This document shows positions 40,830 through 51,187 of a stretch of DNA of 64,000 nucleotides, in pieces (position 1 is the stretch's first letter; every line of letters starts with the position of its first letter). Under the pieces are notes generated by a model. That model ran no database searches and was not told the origin of the DNA. It was given only the letters and a program-made list of their open reading frames with translations. The stretch is from Aeromicrobium sp. IC_218. GTDB lineage: Bacteria > Actinomycetota > Actinomycetes > Propionibacteriales > Nocardioidaceae. The translations under genes and the position numbers were made by a program. The stretch is from assembly GCF_004336805.1 (NCBI RefSeq), contig NZ_SJXM01000002.1, positions 1-64,000 on the forward strand, given 5' to 3'.

Positions 40830-41189
40830 TCAGACGTTGAAGCCGAGGGCGCGCAGCATCTCGCGGCCGTCGTCGGTGATCTTGTCCGGGCCCCACGGCG
40901 GCATCCAGACCCACTCGATCCGGAAGTCGTTGACGATGCCGTCGAGCGCGGAGCGCGTCTGGTCCTCGATGACGTCGGTCAGCGGGCAGGCCGCGGACGT
41001 CAGCGTCATCGAGAGCACCGCGTTGCTGTGCTCGTCGACGTCGACGCCGTAGACCAGGCCGAGGTCGACGACGTTGATGCCGAGCTCGGGGTCGACGACG
41101 TCCTTCATCGCCTCGGTGACGTCGTCGGCGGTCGTGGCGCCCGCGGGGGCCGTGGCGACCTCCGGCAGGTCGGTGTGGTCGGTCGTCAT
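40830..41189 (-). CDS. sufT: SufT-like Fe-S assembly factor (DUF59/MIP18 family)
   Basis: The 119-residue protein is the DUF59 type that matures Fe-S proteins. It has the signature DPELGINVVDLGLVYGVDV, a helix, and SAACPLTDVI with the reactive cysteine, then the segment WVWMPPWGPDKITDDGREML. It is the last gene of the suf operon. It overlaps sufU by four bases (ATGA) and is followed by a hairpin. It probably helps transfer clusters to target proteins. Confidence 0.93.
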   Translation of the reverse strand: MTTDHTDLPEVATAPAGATTADDVTEAMKDVVDPELGINVVDLGLVYGVDVDEHSNAVLSMTLTSAACPLTDVIEDQTRSALDGIVNDFRIEWVWMPPWGPDKITDDGREMLRALGFNV

Positions 41190-41635
41190 GCGTCCTCCTT
41201 CTCGGTGACGGCCTGCGCGACCGCGTCCTTCCAGGCCATCCAGGCCAGGAGGGCGCACTTCACGCGGGCCGGGAACTGGGCGACGCCCGCGAACGCGACG
41301 CCGTCCTCCAGAACGTCCTCGTCGGGCTCGACCTTGCCCTTGCCCTGCATGAGCTCGGTGAACGAGCCCAGCACGGTCATGCCCTCCTCGACACTGTGCC
41401 CGACGACCAGGTCGTTGAGCACCGAGGCGGACGCCTGGCTGATCGAGCAGCCCTGCGCGGCGTACGACACGTCGGCGACGGTGTCGCCGTCCAGGTGCAC
41501 CCGCAGGGTGATCTCGTCGCCGCAGGTCGGGTTCACGTGGTGGACCTCGGTGTCGAAGTCCTCCCGCAGGCCCGCGCCGTGCGGCTTCTTGTAGTGGTCC
41601 AGGATGATCTCCTGGTACAGCGCGTCGACGTCCAT
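41186..41635 (-). CDS. sufU: SufU Fe-S cluster scaffold/sulfur-transfer protein
   Basis: A 149-residue SufU. The three conserved cysteines (Cys38 in NPTCGDE, Cys63 in QGCSIS and one in RVKCALL) bind zinc in SufU and accept persulfide from SufS. The 18-22-residue insertion between motifs that separates SufU from IscU is present in the GSFTELMQGKG region. The ATG at 41635 is preferred: GGAG is seven bases away, whereas the upstream GTG (41641) has that GGAG only one base away. It lies between sufS and sufT. Confidence 0.93.
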   Translation of the reverse strand: MDVDALYQEIILDHYKKPHGAGLREDFDTEVHHVNPTCGDEITLRVHLDGDTVADVSYAAQGCSISQASASVLNDLVVGHSVEEGMTVLGSFTELMQGKGKVEPDEDVLEDGVAFAGVAQFPARVKCALLAWMAWKDAVAQAVTEKEDA

Positions 41636-41637
41636 GC

Positions 41638-42891
41638 TCACGCTCCGAAGTACTTCTTGGTGTGCAGCAGGCCGTCCACGAGGGCGTCGACCTCCTGCTC
41701 GGTCGTGTACAGGTAGAACGAGGCCCGCGACGTCGACTGCACCCCGAAGCAGGCGTGCGCCGGCTTCGCGCAGTGGTTGCCCGCGCGCACCGCGATGCCC
41801 CGGCTGTCGAGCAGCTGGGCCACGTCGTGCGGGTGGACGCCCGCGAGCTCGAAGCTGATCGCTCCGCCACGGTCGACCGCCTCGGACGGTCCGACGATGC
41901 GCAGGCCGTCGATCTCCTGGAGGCGACCCAGCGCGTACGCCGTGATCGCGTGCTCGTGCGCGGCGACGTTCTCCATGCCGAGCGCCGAGAGGTAGTCCAC
42001 CGCCGCACCCAGGCCGACGGCCTGAGCGATCGGCGGGGTGCCGGCCTCGAAGCGGGCCGGCGGCGGGGCGTACGTCGTGCGCTCCATCGTGACCGTCTCG
42101 ATCATCTCGCCGCCGCCCATGAACGGCGGCAGCTCGGCCAGCAGCTCGTAGCGGCCCCACAGCACGCCGATGCCGGTCGGGCCGAGCATCTTGTGGCCGG
42201 TGAAGGCGACGAGGTCGGCGCCGAGGGTGCTGACGTCGACCGGCAGCTGCGGCACCGCCTGCGACGCGTCGACGACCACGAGGGCGCCGACCGCGTGGGC
42301 CTTGGCGATGATGGTGGCCAGCGGGCTGACCGAGCCGAGCATGTTCGAGACCCACGCGACCGAGACGACCTTCGTGCGCTCGGTGATGAGGCTGTCGATG
42401 TCGGACAGGTCCAGCCGGCCCTCGGGCGTGAGCCCGAACCAGCGCAGCGTCGCGCCCGTGCGCTGGCAGAGCTGCTGCCACGGGACGATGTTGGAGTGGT
42501 GCTCGAGCTGGGTGATGACGATCTCGTCGCCGGCCCCCACGCGTCCGGCGTCGCCGAGCACGCGGGCCACCAGGTTGAGCGCCTCGGACGCGTTCTTGGT
42601 GAACACGACCTCGTCGCGGCTCGGCGCACCGATGAACCCGGCGACCTTGTCGCGGGCGCCCTCGAACGCCTCGGTGGCCTCGGCGCCGATCTGGTGCATG
42701 GCGCGGGCCACGTTGGCGTTGTGCAGCCGGTAGTGCTCCTCGATCGCGGCGATCACGCTCGCCGGCTTCTGCGAGGTGTTCGCGCTGTCGAGGTAGACCA
42801 GCGGCAGGTCGCCGGCGAGCCGGCGCGCCAGGACGGGGAAGTCCCGGCGCACCTGCTCGACGTCGTAGCCGGTCGCCTCGGCGGTCGTCAT
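41638..42891 (-). CDS. sufS: Cysteine desulfurase SufS
   Basis: The 417-residue PLP enzyme removes sulfur from cysteine for Fe-S assembly. The PLP lysine is Lys234 in FTGHKMLGP, the HHSNIVPW segment is at 131-138, and the catalytic Cys374 is in RAGNHCAKP. This is the SufS/CsdA group II type, whose partner is SufU. It overlaps sufC by four bases at its start and ends next to sufU. Slightly unusual is Asn in RAGNHC where many have His. Confidence 0.95.
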   Translation of the reverse strand: MTTAEATGYDVEQVRRDFPVLARRLAGDLPLVYLDSANTSQKPASVIAAIEEHYRLHNANVARAMHQIGAEATEAFEGARDKVAGFIGAPSRDEVVFTKNASEALNLVARVLGDAGRVGAGDEIVITQLEHHSNIVPWQQLCQRTGATLRWFGLTPEGRLDLSDIDSLITERTKVVSVAWVSNMLGSVSPLATIIAKAHAVGALVVVDASQAVPQLPVDVSTLGADLVAFTGHKMLGPTGIGVLWGRYELLAELPPFMGGGEMIETVTMERTTYAPPPARFEAGTPPIAQAVGLGAAVDYLSALGMENVAAHEHAITAYALGRLQEIDGLRIVGPSEAVDRGGAISFELAGVHPHDVAQLLDSRGIAVRAGNHCAKPAHACFGVQSTSRASFYLYTTEQEVDALVDGLLHTKKYFGA

Positions 42892-43655
42892 CGCGTCGCC
42901 GCCGCAGCCTTCACGTACTTGTCGTAGCCGTTGGCCTCGAGCTGGTCGGCCAGCTCGCGGCCGCCGCTCTCGGCGACCTTGCCGGCGACGAAGACGTGGA
43001 CGTAGTCGGGCTTGATGTACTGCAGGATGCGCGTGTAGTGCGTGATCAGCAGGACGCCGCGGTCGCCACGCCCGTGGTAGCGGTTGACGCCGTCGGAGAC
43101 GACGCGCAGGGCGTCGATGTCCAGGCCGGAGTCGGTCTCGTCGAGCAGCGCGAACTTCGGGTCGAGCAGGTCGAGCTGGGCCATCTCGTGGCGCTTCTTC
43201 TCGCCGCCGGAGAAGCCCTCGTTGACGCTGCGCTGGGAGAACGACGCGTCCAGGTCCATGCGCTCGAGCGCCTCGTTGACGTCCTTGACCCAGGTGCGCA
43301 GCTTCGGCGACTCGCCGTCGATGGCGGTCTTGGCCGTGCGCAGGAAGTTCGCCACGGAGACGCCCGGGATCTCGACCGGGTACTGCATCGCCAGGAACAG
43401 GCCCGCGCGGGCGCGCTCGTCGACGCTCATCTCGAGGATGTTCTCGCCGTCGAGCAGGACCTCGCCCTGGGTGACGGTGTACTTGGGGTGACCGGCGATC
43501 GTGTACGCCAGGGTCGACTTGCCCGAGCCGTTCGGGCCCATGATCGCGTGGATCTCGCCCGAGCGGACGGTGAGGTCGACGCCGCGCAGGATCTCCTTCG
43601 CGCCGTCCTCGGTCTCGACCGAGACGTGCAGGTCCTTGATCTCAAGGGTGGCCAT
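42888..43655 (-). CDS. sufC: Fe-S assembly ATPase SufC
   Basis: A 255-residue ABC-type ATPase. Walker A GPNGSGKST, Q-loop, signature FSGGEKKR and Walker B FALLDETDSGLDIDALR mark SufC. It works in the cytoplasm with the SufB-SufD scaffold and drives cluster assembly. The gene is separated by six bases from the upstream Rieske gene, with GGAG-type sequence before the ATG (AGGAGCTGAACGCAC region). It overlaps sufS at its end. Confidence 0.96.
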   Translation of the reverse strand: MATLEIKDLHVSVETEDGAKEILRGVDLTVRSGEIHAIMGPNGSGKSTLAYTIAGHPKYTVTQGEVLLDGENILEMSVDERARAGLFLAMQYPVEIPGVSVANFLRTAKTAIDGESPKLRTWVKDVNEALERMDLDASFSQRSVNEGFSGGEKKRHEMAQLDLLDPKFALLDETDSGLDIDALRVVSDGVNRYHGRGDRGVLLITHYTRILQYIKPDYVHVFVAGKVAESGGRELADQLEANGYDKYVKAAAATR

Positions 43656-43661
43656 GTGCGT

Positions 43662-43982
43662 TCAGCTCCTGTTCGCGGAGAGATCCACCCAGACGGTGTC
43701 TCCCTCGATCTTCGTGGGGTAGGTCGGTACGGGTTCGGTGGCGGGCAGGTTGAGGGCCTCGCCGGTGCGGACGTCGAACCGCGAGCCGTGCAGGTAGCAC
43801 TCGATCTCGCAGCCCTCGACGTCACCGTCGGACAGCGGCACCTGCGCGTGCGAGCACCAGTCGGAGATGGCGTAGACGTTCTCGCCGTCGCGCACGAGCG
43901 CCACGTCGACCTCGTCGATGACCAGGCCCAGGGCCCTGCCCTCGACGACGTCGCCGAGCTTCGCGGCCTCGACGAACGTCAC
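43662..43982 (-). CDS. Rieske [2Fe-2S] ferredoxin-type protein in suf operon
   Basis: The 106-residue protein is a Rieske domain of the ring-hydroxylating ferredoxin type. Cluster ligands are CSH (about 43-45) and CYLHG (about 62-66). It has no membrane helix. It may supply electrons for cluster assembly or repair, or protect scaffolds; its role in the suf operon is not proven. This gene order (sufD-Rieske-sufC) is common in actinobacteria. It overlaps sufD by four bases. Confidence 0.93.
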   Translation of the reverse strand: MTFVEAAKLGDVVEGRALGLVIDEVDVALVRDGENVYAISDWCSHAQVPLSDGDVEGCEIECYLHGSRFDVRTGEALNLPATEPVPTYPTKIEGDTVWVDLSANRS

Positions 43983-45142
43983 GCGATGCTCCCGACGTGC
44001 TCGGCGAGCTCGCGCTCGACGGCCTCGACGAGGCGCTTCTCCAGGTCCGGCACGCCGATGCGGCGGATGACGTCGTTGAAGAAGCCGTGCACGACGAGGC
44101 GACGGGCGTCGTCCTCGGGGATGCCGCGGCTCATCAGGTAGAACAGGTGCTGGTCATCGAAGCGGCCCGTGGTGGACGCGTGGCCGGCGCCGGCGATGTC
44201 GCCGGTCTCGATCTCCAGGTTCGGCACCGAGTCGGCCTTCGCGCCGTCGGTGAGCACGAGGTTGTCGTTCTGCTCGAACGTCTCGATGCCCTCGGCGACC
44301 TTGCGGATGAGCACGTTGCCGATCCAGACCGTGTGCGCCCCGTCGCCCTGCAGCGCGCCCTTGTACTCGACGTTGCTGCGGGTCTTGGGCGCCGTGTGGT
44401 CGGCGAACAGCCGGTGCTCGATGTGCTGGCCGGCGTCGGCGAAGTACAGGCCGAGCAGGTCGACGCTGCCGCCGGTGCCGGCGTAGTCGGCCGAGGTGCT
44501 GGCGCGCACGACGTCGCCGCCGAGCGAGACCGCGACGTGCTTGAGGTGCGCGTCGCGGCCCACGCGGGCGTGCTGCGTGGCGACGTGGACGGCGTCGTCG
44601 GCCCAGTCCTGGATCGTCACGAACGTCAGGTCGGCGCCGTCCTCGAGGACGACCTCGATGTTCTCGGTCCAGGTGGCCGAGCCCTCGTAGGTGACGACGA
44701 CGATCGCCTTGCTGAAGCGGCCGGCGCGCACCAGCAGGTGGCCGGCGCCCGCGGCGTCGACCCCCTGGCCGGTCAGCGCGATGGTGACCGGCTCGGTGAC
44801 GATGGCGTCGGCCGGGACCGTCACCTCGCGCACCTGCGTCGCCGCGGCCCACGCGCGGGCCGACACGCGGTCGGTCGGCACGTAGCCGGACGCGCCACGG
44901 GCCGACTCGGCCGCCGGGACGACCTCGACCTTCACCGCGTCGGGGCCGGTGACCTGGGCGGAGAGGGAGCCCGCGTCGAGCGGCGCCTCGCCGTGGACGT
45001 CACGCAGCCGCTTGAGCGGCGTGAAGCGCCAGATCTCCTCCAGGCCGTTCGGCACGGCGTGGTCGGCGAGGTCGAAGGACCCCTCCGGGTGCAGGTGGGA
45101 CTCGACGGGCTCGAGCTCCAGGACGTTGCTGAGGTTCTCCAC
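43979..45142 (-). CDS. sufD: Fe-S scaffold subunit SufD
   Basis: This 387-residue beta-helix protein shows the C-terminal SufB/SufD core with SKTRSNVEYKGAL-like sequence (TAPKTRSNVEYKGALQGDGAHTVW), IETGDIAGAGHASTTGRFDDQHLFYLMSRGI and RRLVVHGFFNDVI. It forms the scaffold complex with SufB and SufC. It lacks SufB's cysteines, as usual. It starts 44 bases after sufB with AGGAAG-like sequence upstream. The ATG at 45142 gives MENLSNVLELEPVESHLHPEG. Confidence 0.94.
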   Translation of the reverse strand: MENLSNVLELEPVESHLHPEGSFDLADHAVPNGLEEIWRFTPLKRLRDVHGEAPLDAGSLSAQVTGPDAVKVEVVPAAESARGASGYVPTDRVSARAWAAATQVREVTVPADAIVTEPVTIALTGQGVDAAGAGHLLVRAGRFSKAIVVVTYEGSATWTENIEVVLEDGADLTFVTIQDWADDAVHVATQHARVGRDAHLKHVAVSLGGDVVRASTSADYAGTGGSVDLLGLYFADAGQHIEHRLFADHTAPKTRSNVEYKGALQGDGAHTVWIGNVLIRKVAEGIETFEQNDNLVLTDGAKADSVPNLEIETGDIAGAGHASTTGRFDDQHLFYLMSRGIPEDDARRLVVHGFFNDVIRRIGVPDLEKRLVEAVERELAEHVGSIA

Positions 45143-45186
45143 TGATGTCTTCCTGTGTGAAGGGGCGGGACGGGGACGGACCGGCG

Positions 45187-46623
45187 TCAGCCGACCGCGC
45201 CCTCCATCTGCAGCTCGATGAGGCGGTTGAGCTCGAGGGCGTACTCCATCGGCAGCTCACGGGCGATCGGCTCGACGAAGCCGCGCACGATCATCGCCAT
45301 GGCCTCGTCCTCCTCCATGCCGCGCGACATGAAGTAGAAGAGCTGGTCGTCGCTGACCTTGGAGACCGTGGCCTCGTGGCCGAGCGTGACGTCGTCCTCG
45401 CGGACGTCGACGTACGGGTACGTGTCCGAGCGGCTGATCTGGTCGACGAGCAGCGCGTCGCACTTGACCGTGCTGGCCGAGCCCTCGGCGCCCTCGAGCA
45501 CCTGCAGCAGGCCGCGGTAGGACGTGCGTCCGCCGCCACGGGCGACCGACTTGCTCAGGATCGAGCTGGACGTGTTGGGGGCGGCGTGCACCATCTTGGC
45601 GCCGGCGTCCTGGTGCTGGCCCTCGCCGGCGAAGGCGATCGACAGCGTCTCGCCCTTGGCGTGCTCGCCCATGAGGTAGACGGCCGGGTACTTCATGGTG
45701 ACCTTGGAGCCGATGTTGCCGTCGACCCACTCCATCGTCGCGCCCTCCTCGCAGACGGCGCGCTTGGTGACCAGGTTGTACACGTTGTTCGACCAGTTCT
45801 GGATCGTCGTGTAGCGGACGCGGGCGCCCTTCTTCACGATGATCTCGACGACCGCGGAGTGCAGCGAGTCCGAGGAGTAGATCGGGGCGGTGCAGCCCTC
45901 GACGTAGTGGACGTAGGAGTCCTCGTCGGCGATGATCAGCGTCCGCTCGAACTGGCCCATGTTCTCGGTGTTGATGCGGAAGTAGGCCTGCAGCGGGATG
46001 TCGACGTGGACGCCCTTGGGCACGTAGATGAACGAGCCGCCGGACCACACGGCCGTGTTCAGCGCGGCGAACTTGTTGTCGCCGACCGGGATGACCGTGC
46101 CGAAGTACTCCTGGAAGATCTCCGGGTGCTCCTTGAGCGCGGTGTCGGTGTCCAGGAACAGCACGCCCTGGGCCTCGAGGTCCTCGCGGATGGAGTGGTA
46201 GACGACCTCGGACTCGTACTGGGCCGCGACGCCGGACACGAGACGCTGCTTCTCGGCCTCGGGGATGCCCAGCTTGTCGTAGGTGTTCTTGATGTCCTCG
46301 GGCAGGTCGTCCCACGTGGCGGCCTGCTTCTCGGTGGACCGCACGAAGTACTTGATGTTGTCGAAGTCGATGCCGTCGAGGTCGGCGCCCCACGCGGGCA
46401 TCGGCTTGCGGCCGAAGAGCTTGAGGCCCTTCAGGCGCAGGTCGAGCATCCACTGCGGCTCGTCCTTGAGCCCGGAGATGTTGCGCACGACGTCCTCGTT
46501 GAGCCCGCGCTGCACGTTCGCGCCGGCGACGTCCGCGTCGGCCCAGCCGAACTCGTAGCGGCCGACGTCCTTGAGCCCGGGGTTGAGCTCCTCGATCGAG
46601 TTGGTCTCCTGCGAGATGGTCAT
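45187..46623 (-). CDS. sufB: Fe-S scaffold subunit SufB
   Basis: The 478-residue scaffold core has [68 protein letters not shown] and the C-terminal [14 protein letters not shown]. The Cys405-equivalent in STVKCDALL is present. Unlike mycobacterial SufB, no intein interrupts it, and length matches intein-free homologues. It builds the nascent cluster with SufC and SufD. The ATG overlaps the sufR stop (ATGA), coupling repressor and scaffold production. Confidence 0.96.
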   Translation of the reverse strand: MTISQETNSIEELNPGLKDVGRYEFGWADADVAGANVQRGLNEDVVRNISGLKDEPQWMLDLRLKGLKLFGRKPMPAWGADLDGIDFDNIKYFVRSTEKQAATWDDLPEDIKNTYDKLGIPEAEKQRLVSGVAAQYESEVVYHSIREDLEAQGVLFLDTDTALKEHPEIFQEYFGTVIPVGDNKFAALNTAVWSGGSFIYVPKGVHVDIPLQAYFRINTENMGQFERTLIIADEDSYVHYVEGCTAPIYSSDSLHSAVVEIIVKKGARVRYTTIQNWSNNVYNLVTKRAVCEEGATMEWVDGNIGSKVTMKYPAVYLMGEHAKGETLSIAFAGEGQHQDAGAKMVHAAPNTSSSILSKSVARGGGRTSYRGLLQVLEGAEGSASTVKCDALLVDQISRSDTYPYVDVREDDVTLGHEATVSKVSDDQLFYFMSRGMEEDEAMAMIVRGFVEPIARELPMEYALELNRLIELQMEGAVG

Positions 46624-47300
46624 GCGTGGCGCCTCTCTGCCTGGACGGTGGTTCGGGGAAGGAACGTGGTGCAGACGCCGTCGCCGTGGGCGATCGTCGC
46701 CAGCCTCTGGACATGGGTGCCGAGCACCCGGGAGAACATCTCGGCCTCGGCCTCGCACAGCTCGGGGAACTCCCCCGCGACGTGCGCGACCGGGCAGTGG
46801 TGCTGGCACATCTGCTCGCCGCGGTCGGTCGAGATGACCGACGCCGCGAAGCCGTCGCCGCTGAGCGCCTCGGCGAGCACGCGGGCGCGCTCGTCGGGCT
46901 CGGCGGCCTCGACCGCGGTGCGCAGGCCGTCCTCGAGCTCGGCCAGCCGGTGCCGCGCGAACGCGTCGACGGCGGCGTCGCCACCGGTGCGGCGCAGGAA
47001 GCGCAGCGCCTCGGCGGCGAGGTCATCGTAGGCGTGCTCGAACTGGTCACGGCCGGCGTCGGTCAGGGCGAACACCTTGGCCGGACGACCACGACCGCGC
47101 GGGGCGTTGAGCCGCTGCTCGGACGCCGCGACGTGCCCCTCGGCGACCAGCTGGTCGAGGTGACGCCGCACGGCGGCAGGCGTCAGCGACAGACGCTCGG
47201 CCAGCGCGACCGCGGTGGAGGGCCCGTGCTCGAGGATGCTCTGGGCCACACGCGAACGCGTCGGGGCGTCGTCGGACGACGACTTCTCGACAGTGCGCAT
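46620..47300 (-). CDS. sufR: SufR-type Fe-S-sensing repressor of the suf operon
   Basis: A 226-residue regulator with a winged helix (about 15-80; [30 protein letters not shown]) and a C-terminal cluster-binding region. Cys165 and Cys169 lie in [10 protein letters not shown], Cys182 in ELCEAE, and a further Cys sits near the C-terminus (GVCTT). In mycobacteria SufR binds a [4Fe-4S] cluster and represses suf when Fe-S supply is adequate. The ATG at 47300 is chosen; GTG at 47309 lies inside the operator. It is first in the operon and thus autoregulated. Confidence 0.93.
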   Translation of the reverse strand: MRTVEKSSSDDAPTRSRVAQSILEHGPSTAVALAERLSLTPAAVRRHLDQLVAEGHVAASEQRLNAPRGRGRPAKVFALTDAGRDQFEHAYDDLAAEALRFLRRTGGDAAVDAFARHRLAELEDGLRTAVEAAEPDERARVLAEALSGDGFAASVISTDRGEQMCQHHCPVAHVAGEFPELCEAEAEMFSRVLGTHVQRLATIAHGDGVCTTFLPRTTVQAERRHA

Positions 47301-47305
47301 GCTTT

Positions 47306-47320
47306 TCACAACAGCAGTGT
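47306..47320. promoter_or_regulatory. SufR operator ACACT-N5-TGTGA
   Basis: Read on the minus strand the sequence is ACACT-GCTGT-TGTGA (47320 to 47306), starting 6 bases before the sufR ATG. The form ACACT-N5-TGTGA matches the published mycobacterial SufR site exactly. TTGAAC further upstream, with CACACT overlapping the operator as a possible -10, would place it over the start of transcription, so binding should shut off the whole operon. Confidence 0.85.
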
Positions 47321-47435
47321 GACGTTAATGATTCCCCCCGTTCAACGAAGGTCACCCTCAGTGGCCCGGGTCACGCCGCCGCCGGGGCCGTCCGCCCACC
47401 GGGCCGGCGGCCCCGTACGCCCCTAGGGTGACGCC

Positions 47436-48494
47436 ATGGCGAGCAGCGCGACCGAGATCGAGGCCGGCGGGCGCACCGTGCGGATCTCCAGCCCCGAGCG
47501 GGTCATCTACGAGGCCACCCCGTGGTCGGCGGAGGTCACCAAGCTGATGGTGGCCGAGTACTACGTGGCGGTCGAGGACGGCATCATGCGCGCGCTGCGC
47601 GAGCGTCCGACCACGCTGGAGCGCTGGCCCAAGGGCTTCCGCGAGGACATGGTGATGGCGACGCGGGCCGACGGTCACGGCGACGCGTTCTACCAGAAGC
47701 GCGTCCCTCAGGGCGCTCCCGAGTACCTGGAGTCGGCGCGCATCCAGTTCCCGTCCGGGCGCCACGCCGACGAGATCTGCCCGACCGAGGTGGCCGTCGT
47801 GGCCTGGGCCGCGCACATGGGCACGCTCACCTTCCACCCCTGGCCGGTGCGTCGCACGGACGTCGAGCACCCCGACGAGCTGCGCATCGACCTCGACCCG
47901 CAGCCGGGCGCCACGTTCGCCGACGCCCGCCGTGTGGCCCGCACGGCGCGGGCGCTGCTGGAGGAGATCGGCATCCGCGGCTTCCCCAAGACCAGCGGCA
48001 ACCGCGGCGTGCACGTCTACGTGCGCATCGAGCCGCGCTGGTCGTTCACCGAGCTGCGTCACGCCGCGATCGCCTTCGGCCGCGAGCTCGGCCGGCGCAC
48101 CGACGGCGTCACGGTGAGCTGGTGGAAGGAGGAGCGGCCGGAGGGGTCGATCTTCGTCGACTACAACCAGAACGCCCGCGACCGCACGATCGCCAGCGCC
48201 TACAGCCTGCGCGCCAAGCCGGGCGCCCCGGTCTCCACTCCCCTGACCTGGGACGAGCTCGACGGGCTCGACGACCCGCGCACGCTCAACCTGCACACCG
48301 TGCCGCAGCGCCTGGACGAGCTGGGCGACGCGCACGCCGAGATCGACGACGTCGCGCACTCGCTCGACACGATGCTCGAGTGGCACGCCCGCGACGAGGA
48401 GCAGGGCCACGGCGACCTGCCCTATCCCCCGGACTACCCGAAGATGCCCGGCGAGCCGAAGCGCGTCCAGCCCTCGCGCGAGCGCAAGGAGTAG
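47436..48494 (+). CDS. LigD-type DNA polymerase/primase domain protein (PolDom)
   Basis: The 352-residue stand-alone polymerase domain resembles the archaeo-eukaryotic primase domain of LigD. Features are SSPERVIYEATPWSAEVTK, YQKRVPQGAPEYLE, the catalytic DLDPQPG (Asp pair), TSGNRGVHVYV and FVDYNQNARDRTIASAYSLR with the third acid. It adds nucleotides at breaks during non-homologous end joining. No Ku gene is visible, and the ligase functions sit on separate genes at 55.5 and 56.7 kb. TAGGGT six bases before the ATG (47424-47429) indicates leaderless expression. Confidence 0.9.
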   Translation: MASSATEIEAGGRTVRISSPERVIYEATPWSAEVTKLMVAEYYVAVEDGIMRALRERPTTLERWPKGFREDMVMATRADGHGDAFYQKRVPQGAPEYLESARIQFPSGRHADEICPTEVAVVAWAAHMGTLTFHPWPVRRTDVEHPDELRIDLDPQPGATFADARRVARTARALLEEIGIRGFPKTSGNRGVHVYVRIEPRWSFTELRHAAIAFGRELGRRTDGVTVSWWKEERPEGSIFVDYNQNARDRTIASAYSLRAKPGAPVSTPLTWDELDGLDDPRTLNLHTVPQRLDELGDAHAEIDDVAHSLDTMLEWHARDEEQGHGDLPYPPDYPKMPGEPKRVQPSRERKE

Positions 48495-48495
48495 G

Positions 48496-49637
48496 TCAGG
48501 CCGCGACGACGGTGGTCGCGCGGCCGGCCGCCTTGGCCGCGTACAGCGCGGCGTCCGCCCGGCCGATCACGTCCGCCCAGGCGGCGCCGTTCACCACCTC
48601 GACGACGCCGAAGCTCGCCGTCACCGGCGGGAGCCCACGCTCGACGCACAGCGCGTCGAGACCGGACTGCACCGACTCCAGGACGCGCCGAGCCCCGTCG
48701 GGATCGGCCCCGGCGAGCAGCAGGCCGAACTCCTCGCCGCCGTAGCGGCCGACGACGTCCAGGGCCCGCACCCGCGCCCGGCACGCGTCGGCGAACGCCA
48801 CCAGCACCCGGTCGCCGACGTCGTGACCGAAGTGGTCGTTGACGTCCTTGAACCGGTCGAGGTCGGCGAGCACGAGCGCGCAGCGCACGCCCCGCCGGTG
48901 GGTGTCGCGCTTGAGCGAGCGGGCGTTCTCGACGAACGCGGTGCGGTTCAGCAGACCCGTGAGGGGGTCGGTGGTGGCCTGCACCCGCAGGTCGTTGCGC
49001 TCCTGCTCGTAGGTGAGCGCCGACATGCTGAACGTCGCCCCGACCAGGAGCACCGACAGGACGACCGTCGTCGTCTGGAACCCGAACACGTCCAGGAACA
49101 GACCGCTGTCCGGGCCGATCGTCAGCAGGGCGACCAGGCGGGCGGAGTAGTAGCCCGCGACCACGACGCCGCACCAGGCGGTCGCCCGCCGCATCCGTCC
49201 GGCCTGGGTCGGCAGCGACGACCACATGGCTCGCGCGGCGCCACCGAAGCCGGTCGCCACGCCGGCGTACAGCGCCCAGGCGCCGGTCCACACGTCGTCG
49301 GCCGGGTCCCCGGCCAGGCAGACGCCCAGGACGAGGCCGGGCAGGACGAGGTGCACGGCGGTCGGCAGCGACCCGCCGTCCAGGCTTCGGGCGGCCCGCC
49401 ACACGACCGTGGCTCCCAGCACCATGAGCGCGCTCGCCGCGGGGAGCGTCCAGCCCTGGACGGCGGTCTCGCCACCGAGCGACAGCACCGAGGCGACGGC
49501 GAGCACCACGAGCGCCACGCACCACAGGCCGACGTAGCGTGCCCGGGTGGAGCGGTAGCTGGCACCCACGCACAGGACCAGGGCCGAGAGGAGCACGACG
49601 CCCATCTCCAGGCGCATCGAGAACGCGTCGAGCCCGC

Positions 49638-49641
<4 letters not shown>
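48496..49641 (-). CDS. Membrane-bound diguanylate cyclase (GGDEF domain), paralogue 3
   Basis: This 381-residue protein repeats the architecture of the other three GGDEF proteins here: hydrophobic segments over residues 12-210, then the cyclase domain. GGEEF is at 301-305 and the I-site RALD at 292-295; DLDRFKDVND (260-269) binds metal. The N-terminus reads SMRLEMGVVLLSALVLCVG, nearly identical in plan to paralogue 4. It overlaps the upstream paralogue by four bases (ATGA), so the two are made from one mRNA, and it ends one base from the convergent PolDom gene. It makes c-di-GMP. Confidence 0.92.
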
Positions 49642-50798
<1,157 letters not shown>

Positions 50799-50892
50799 GC
50801 GCGTCTGATCGGCGTCCGGCGTCCGGACCTCAGTCGAATCATCCGGTGATGTTCGCAACGATCGCCCTGGCTGCGCGTCCCTGCGACGCACG

Positions 50893-51144
50893 TCACCAGC
50901 CGGTCTCGTTGGGGTCGGCCCAGACCGGCGACATCTGGCGCGCGTCGACCCAGCGCTGCACGAGCTGGGGGTCGCGCTTGCTGTCGTCGAGATAGGTGAC
51001 GAGCGCCTCCCAGGACGTGCCGTGACGGCGCCAGGCGATCACCAGCCCCGGCCTCGGGTGCTGCTTGCCGACCGCGCGGACCCAGACGAAGCGGGCGCGC
51101 CGCGGCCGCGGCCACGCGTCCCGCCGACCCGGATTCGCTCCCAC
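50893..51144 (-). CDS. Small basic conserved protein under a predicted SOS box
   Basis: An 83-residue protein beginning with a basic segment (GRRDAWPRPRRARF) and containing the run VIAWRRHGTSWEALVTYL and VQRWVDARQMSPVW. No family function is known to me; it looks like a compact beta-alpha protein. GTG at 51144 is preferred over ATG at 51162: TATCGT (51156-51151) lies six bases before the GTG, and the ATG falls inside the SOS box. A LexA-like box directly adjoins the -10, so damage induction is expected. It is followed by two diguanylate cyclase genes on the same strand. Confidence 0.65.
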   Translation of the reverse strand: MGANPGRRDAWPRPRRARFVWVRAVGKQHPRPGLVIAWRRHGTSWEALVTYLDDSKRDPQLVQRWVDARQMSPVWADPNETGW

Positions 51145-51156
51145 GGACGAACGATA

Positions 51157-51168
51157 GAACATCCGTTC
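51157..51168. promoter_or_regulatory. LexA/SOS box (GAACATCCGTTC)
   Basis: GAAC-N4-GTTC, the actinobacterial LexA consensus core, sits immediately upstream of the TATCGT -10 of the small gene starting at 51144. Flanks TA and GA extend the match partly to the usual TCGAAC-N4-GTTCGA. Repressor bound here would occupy the -10/-35 spacer. Confidence 0.75.
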
Positions 51169-51187
51169 GAACGACGGCGCGGGCAGG

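Noticed and set aside
45187..46623. Intein in SufB
   Set aside because: Mycobacterial SufB often has one, but the reading frame here is of normal length and uninterrupted.
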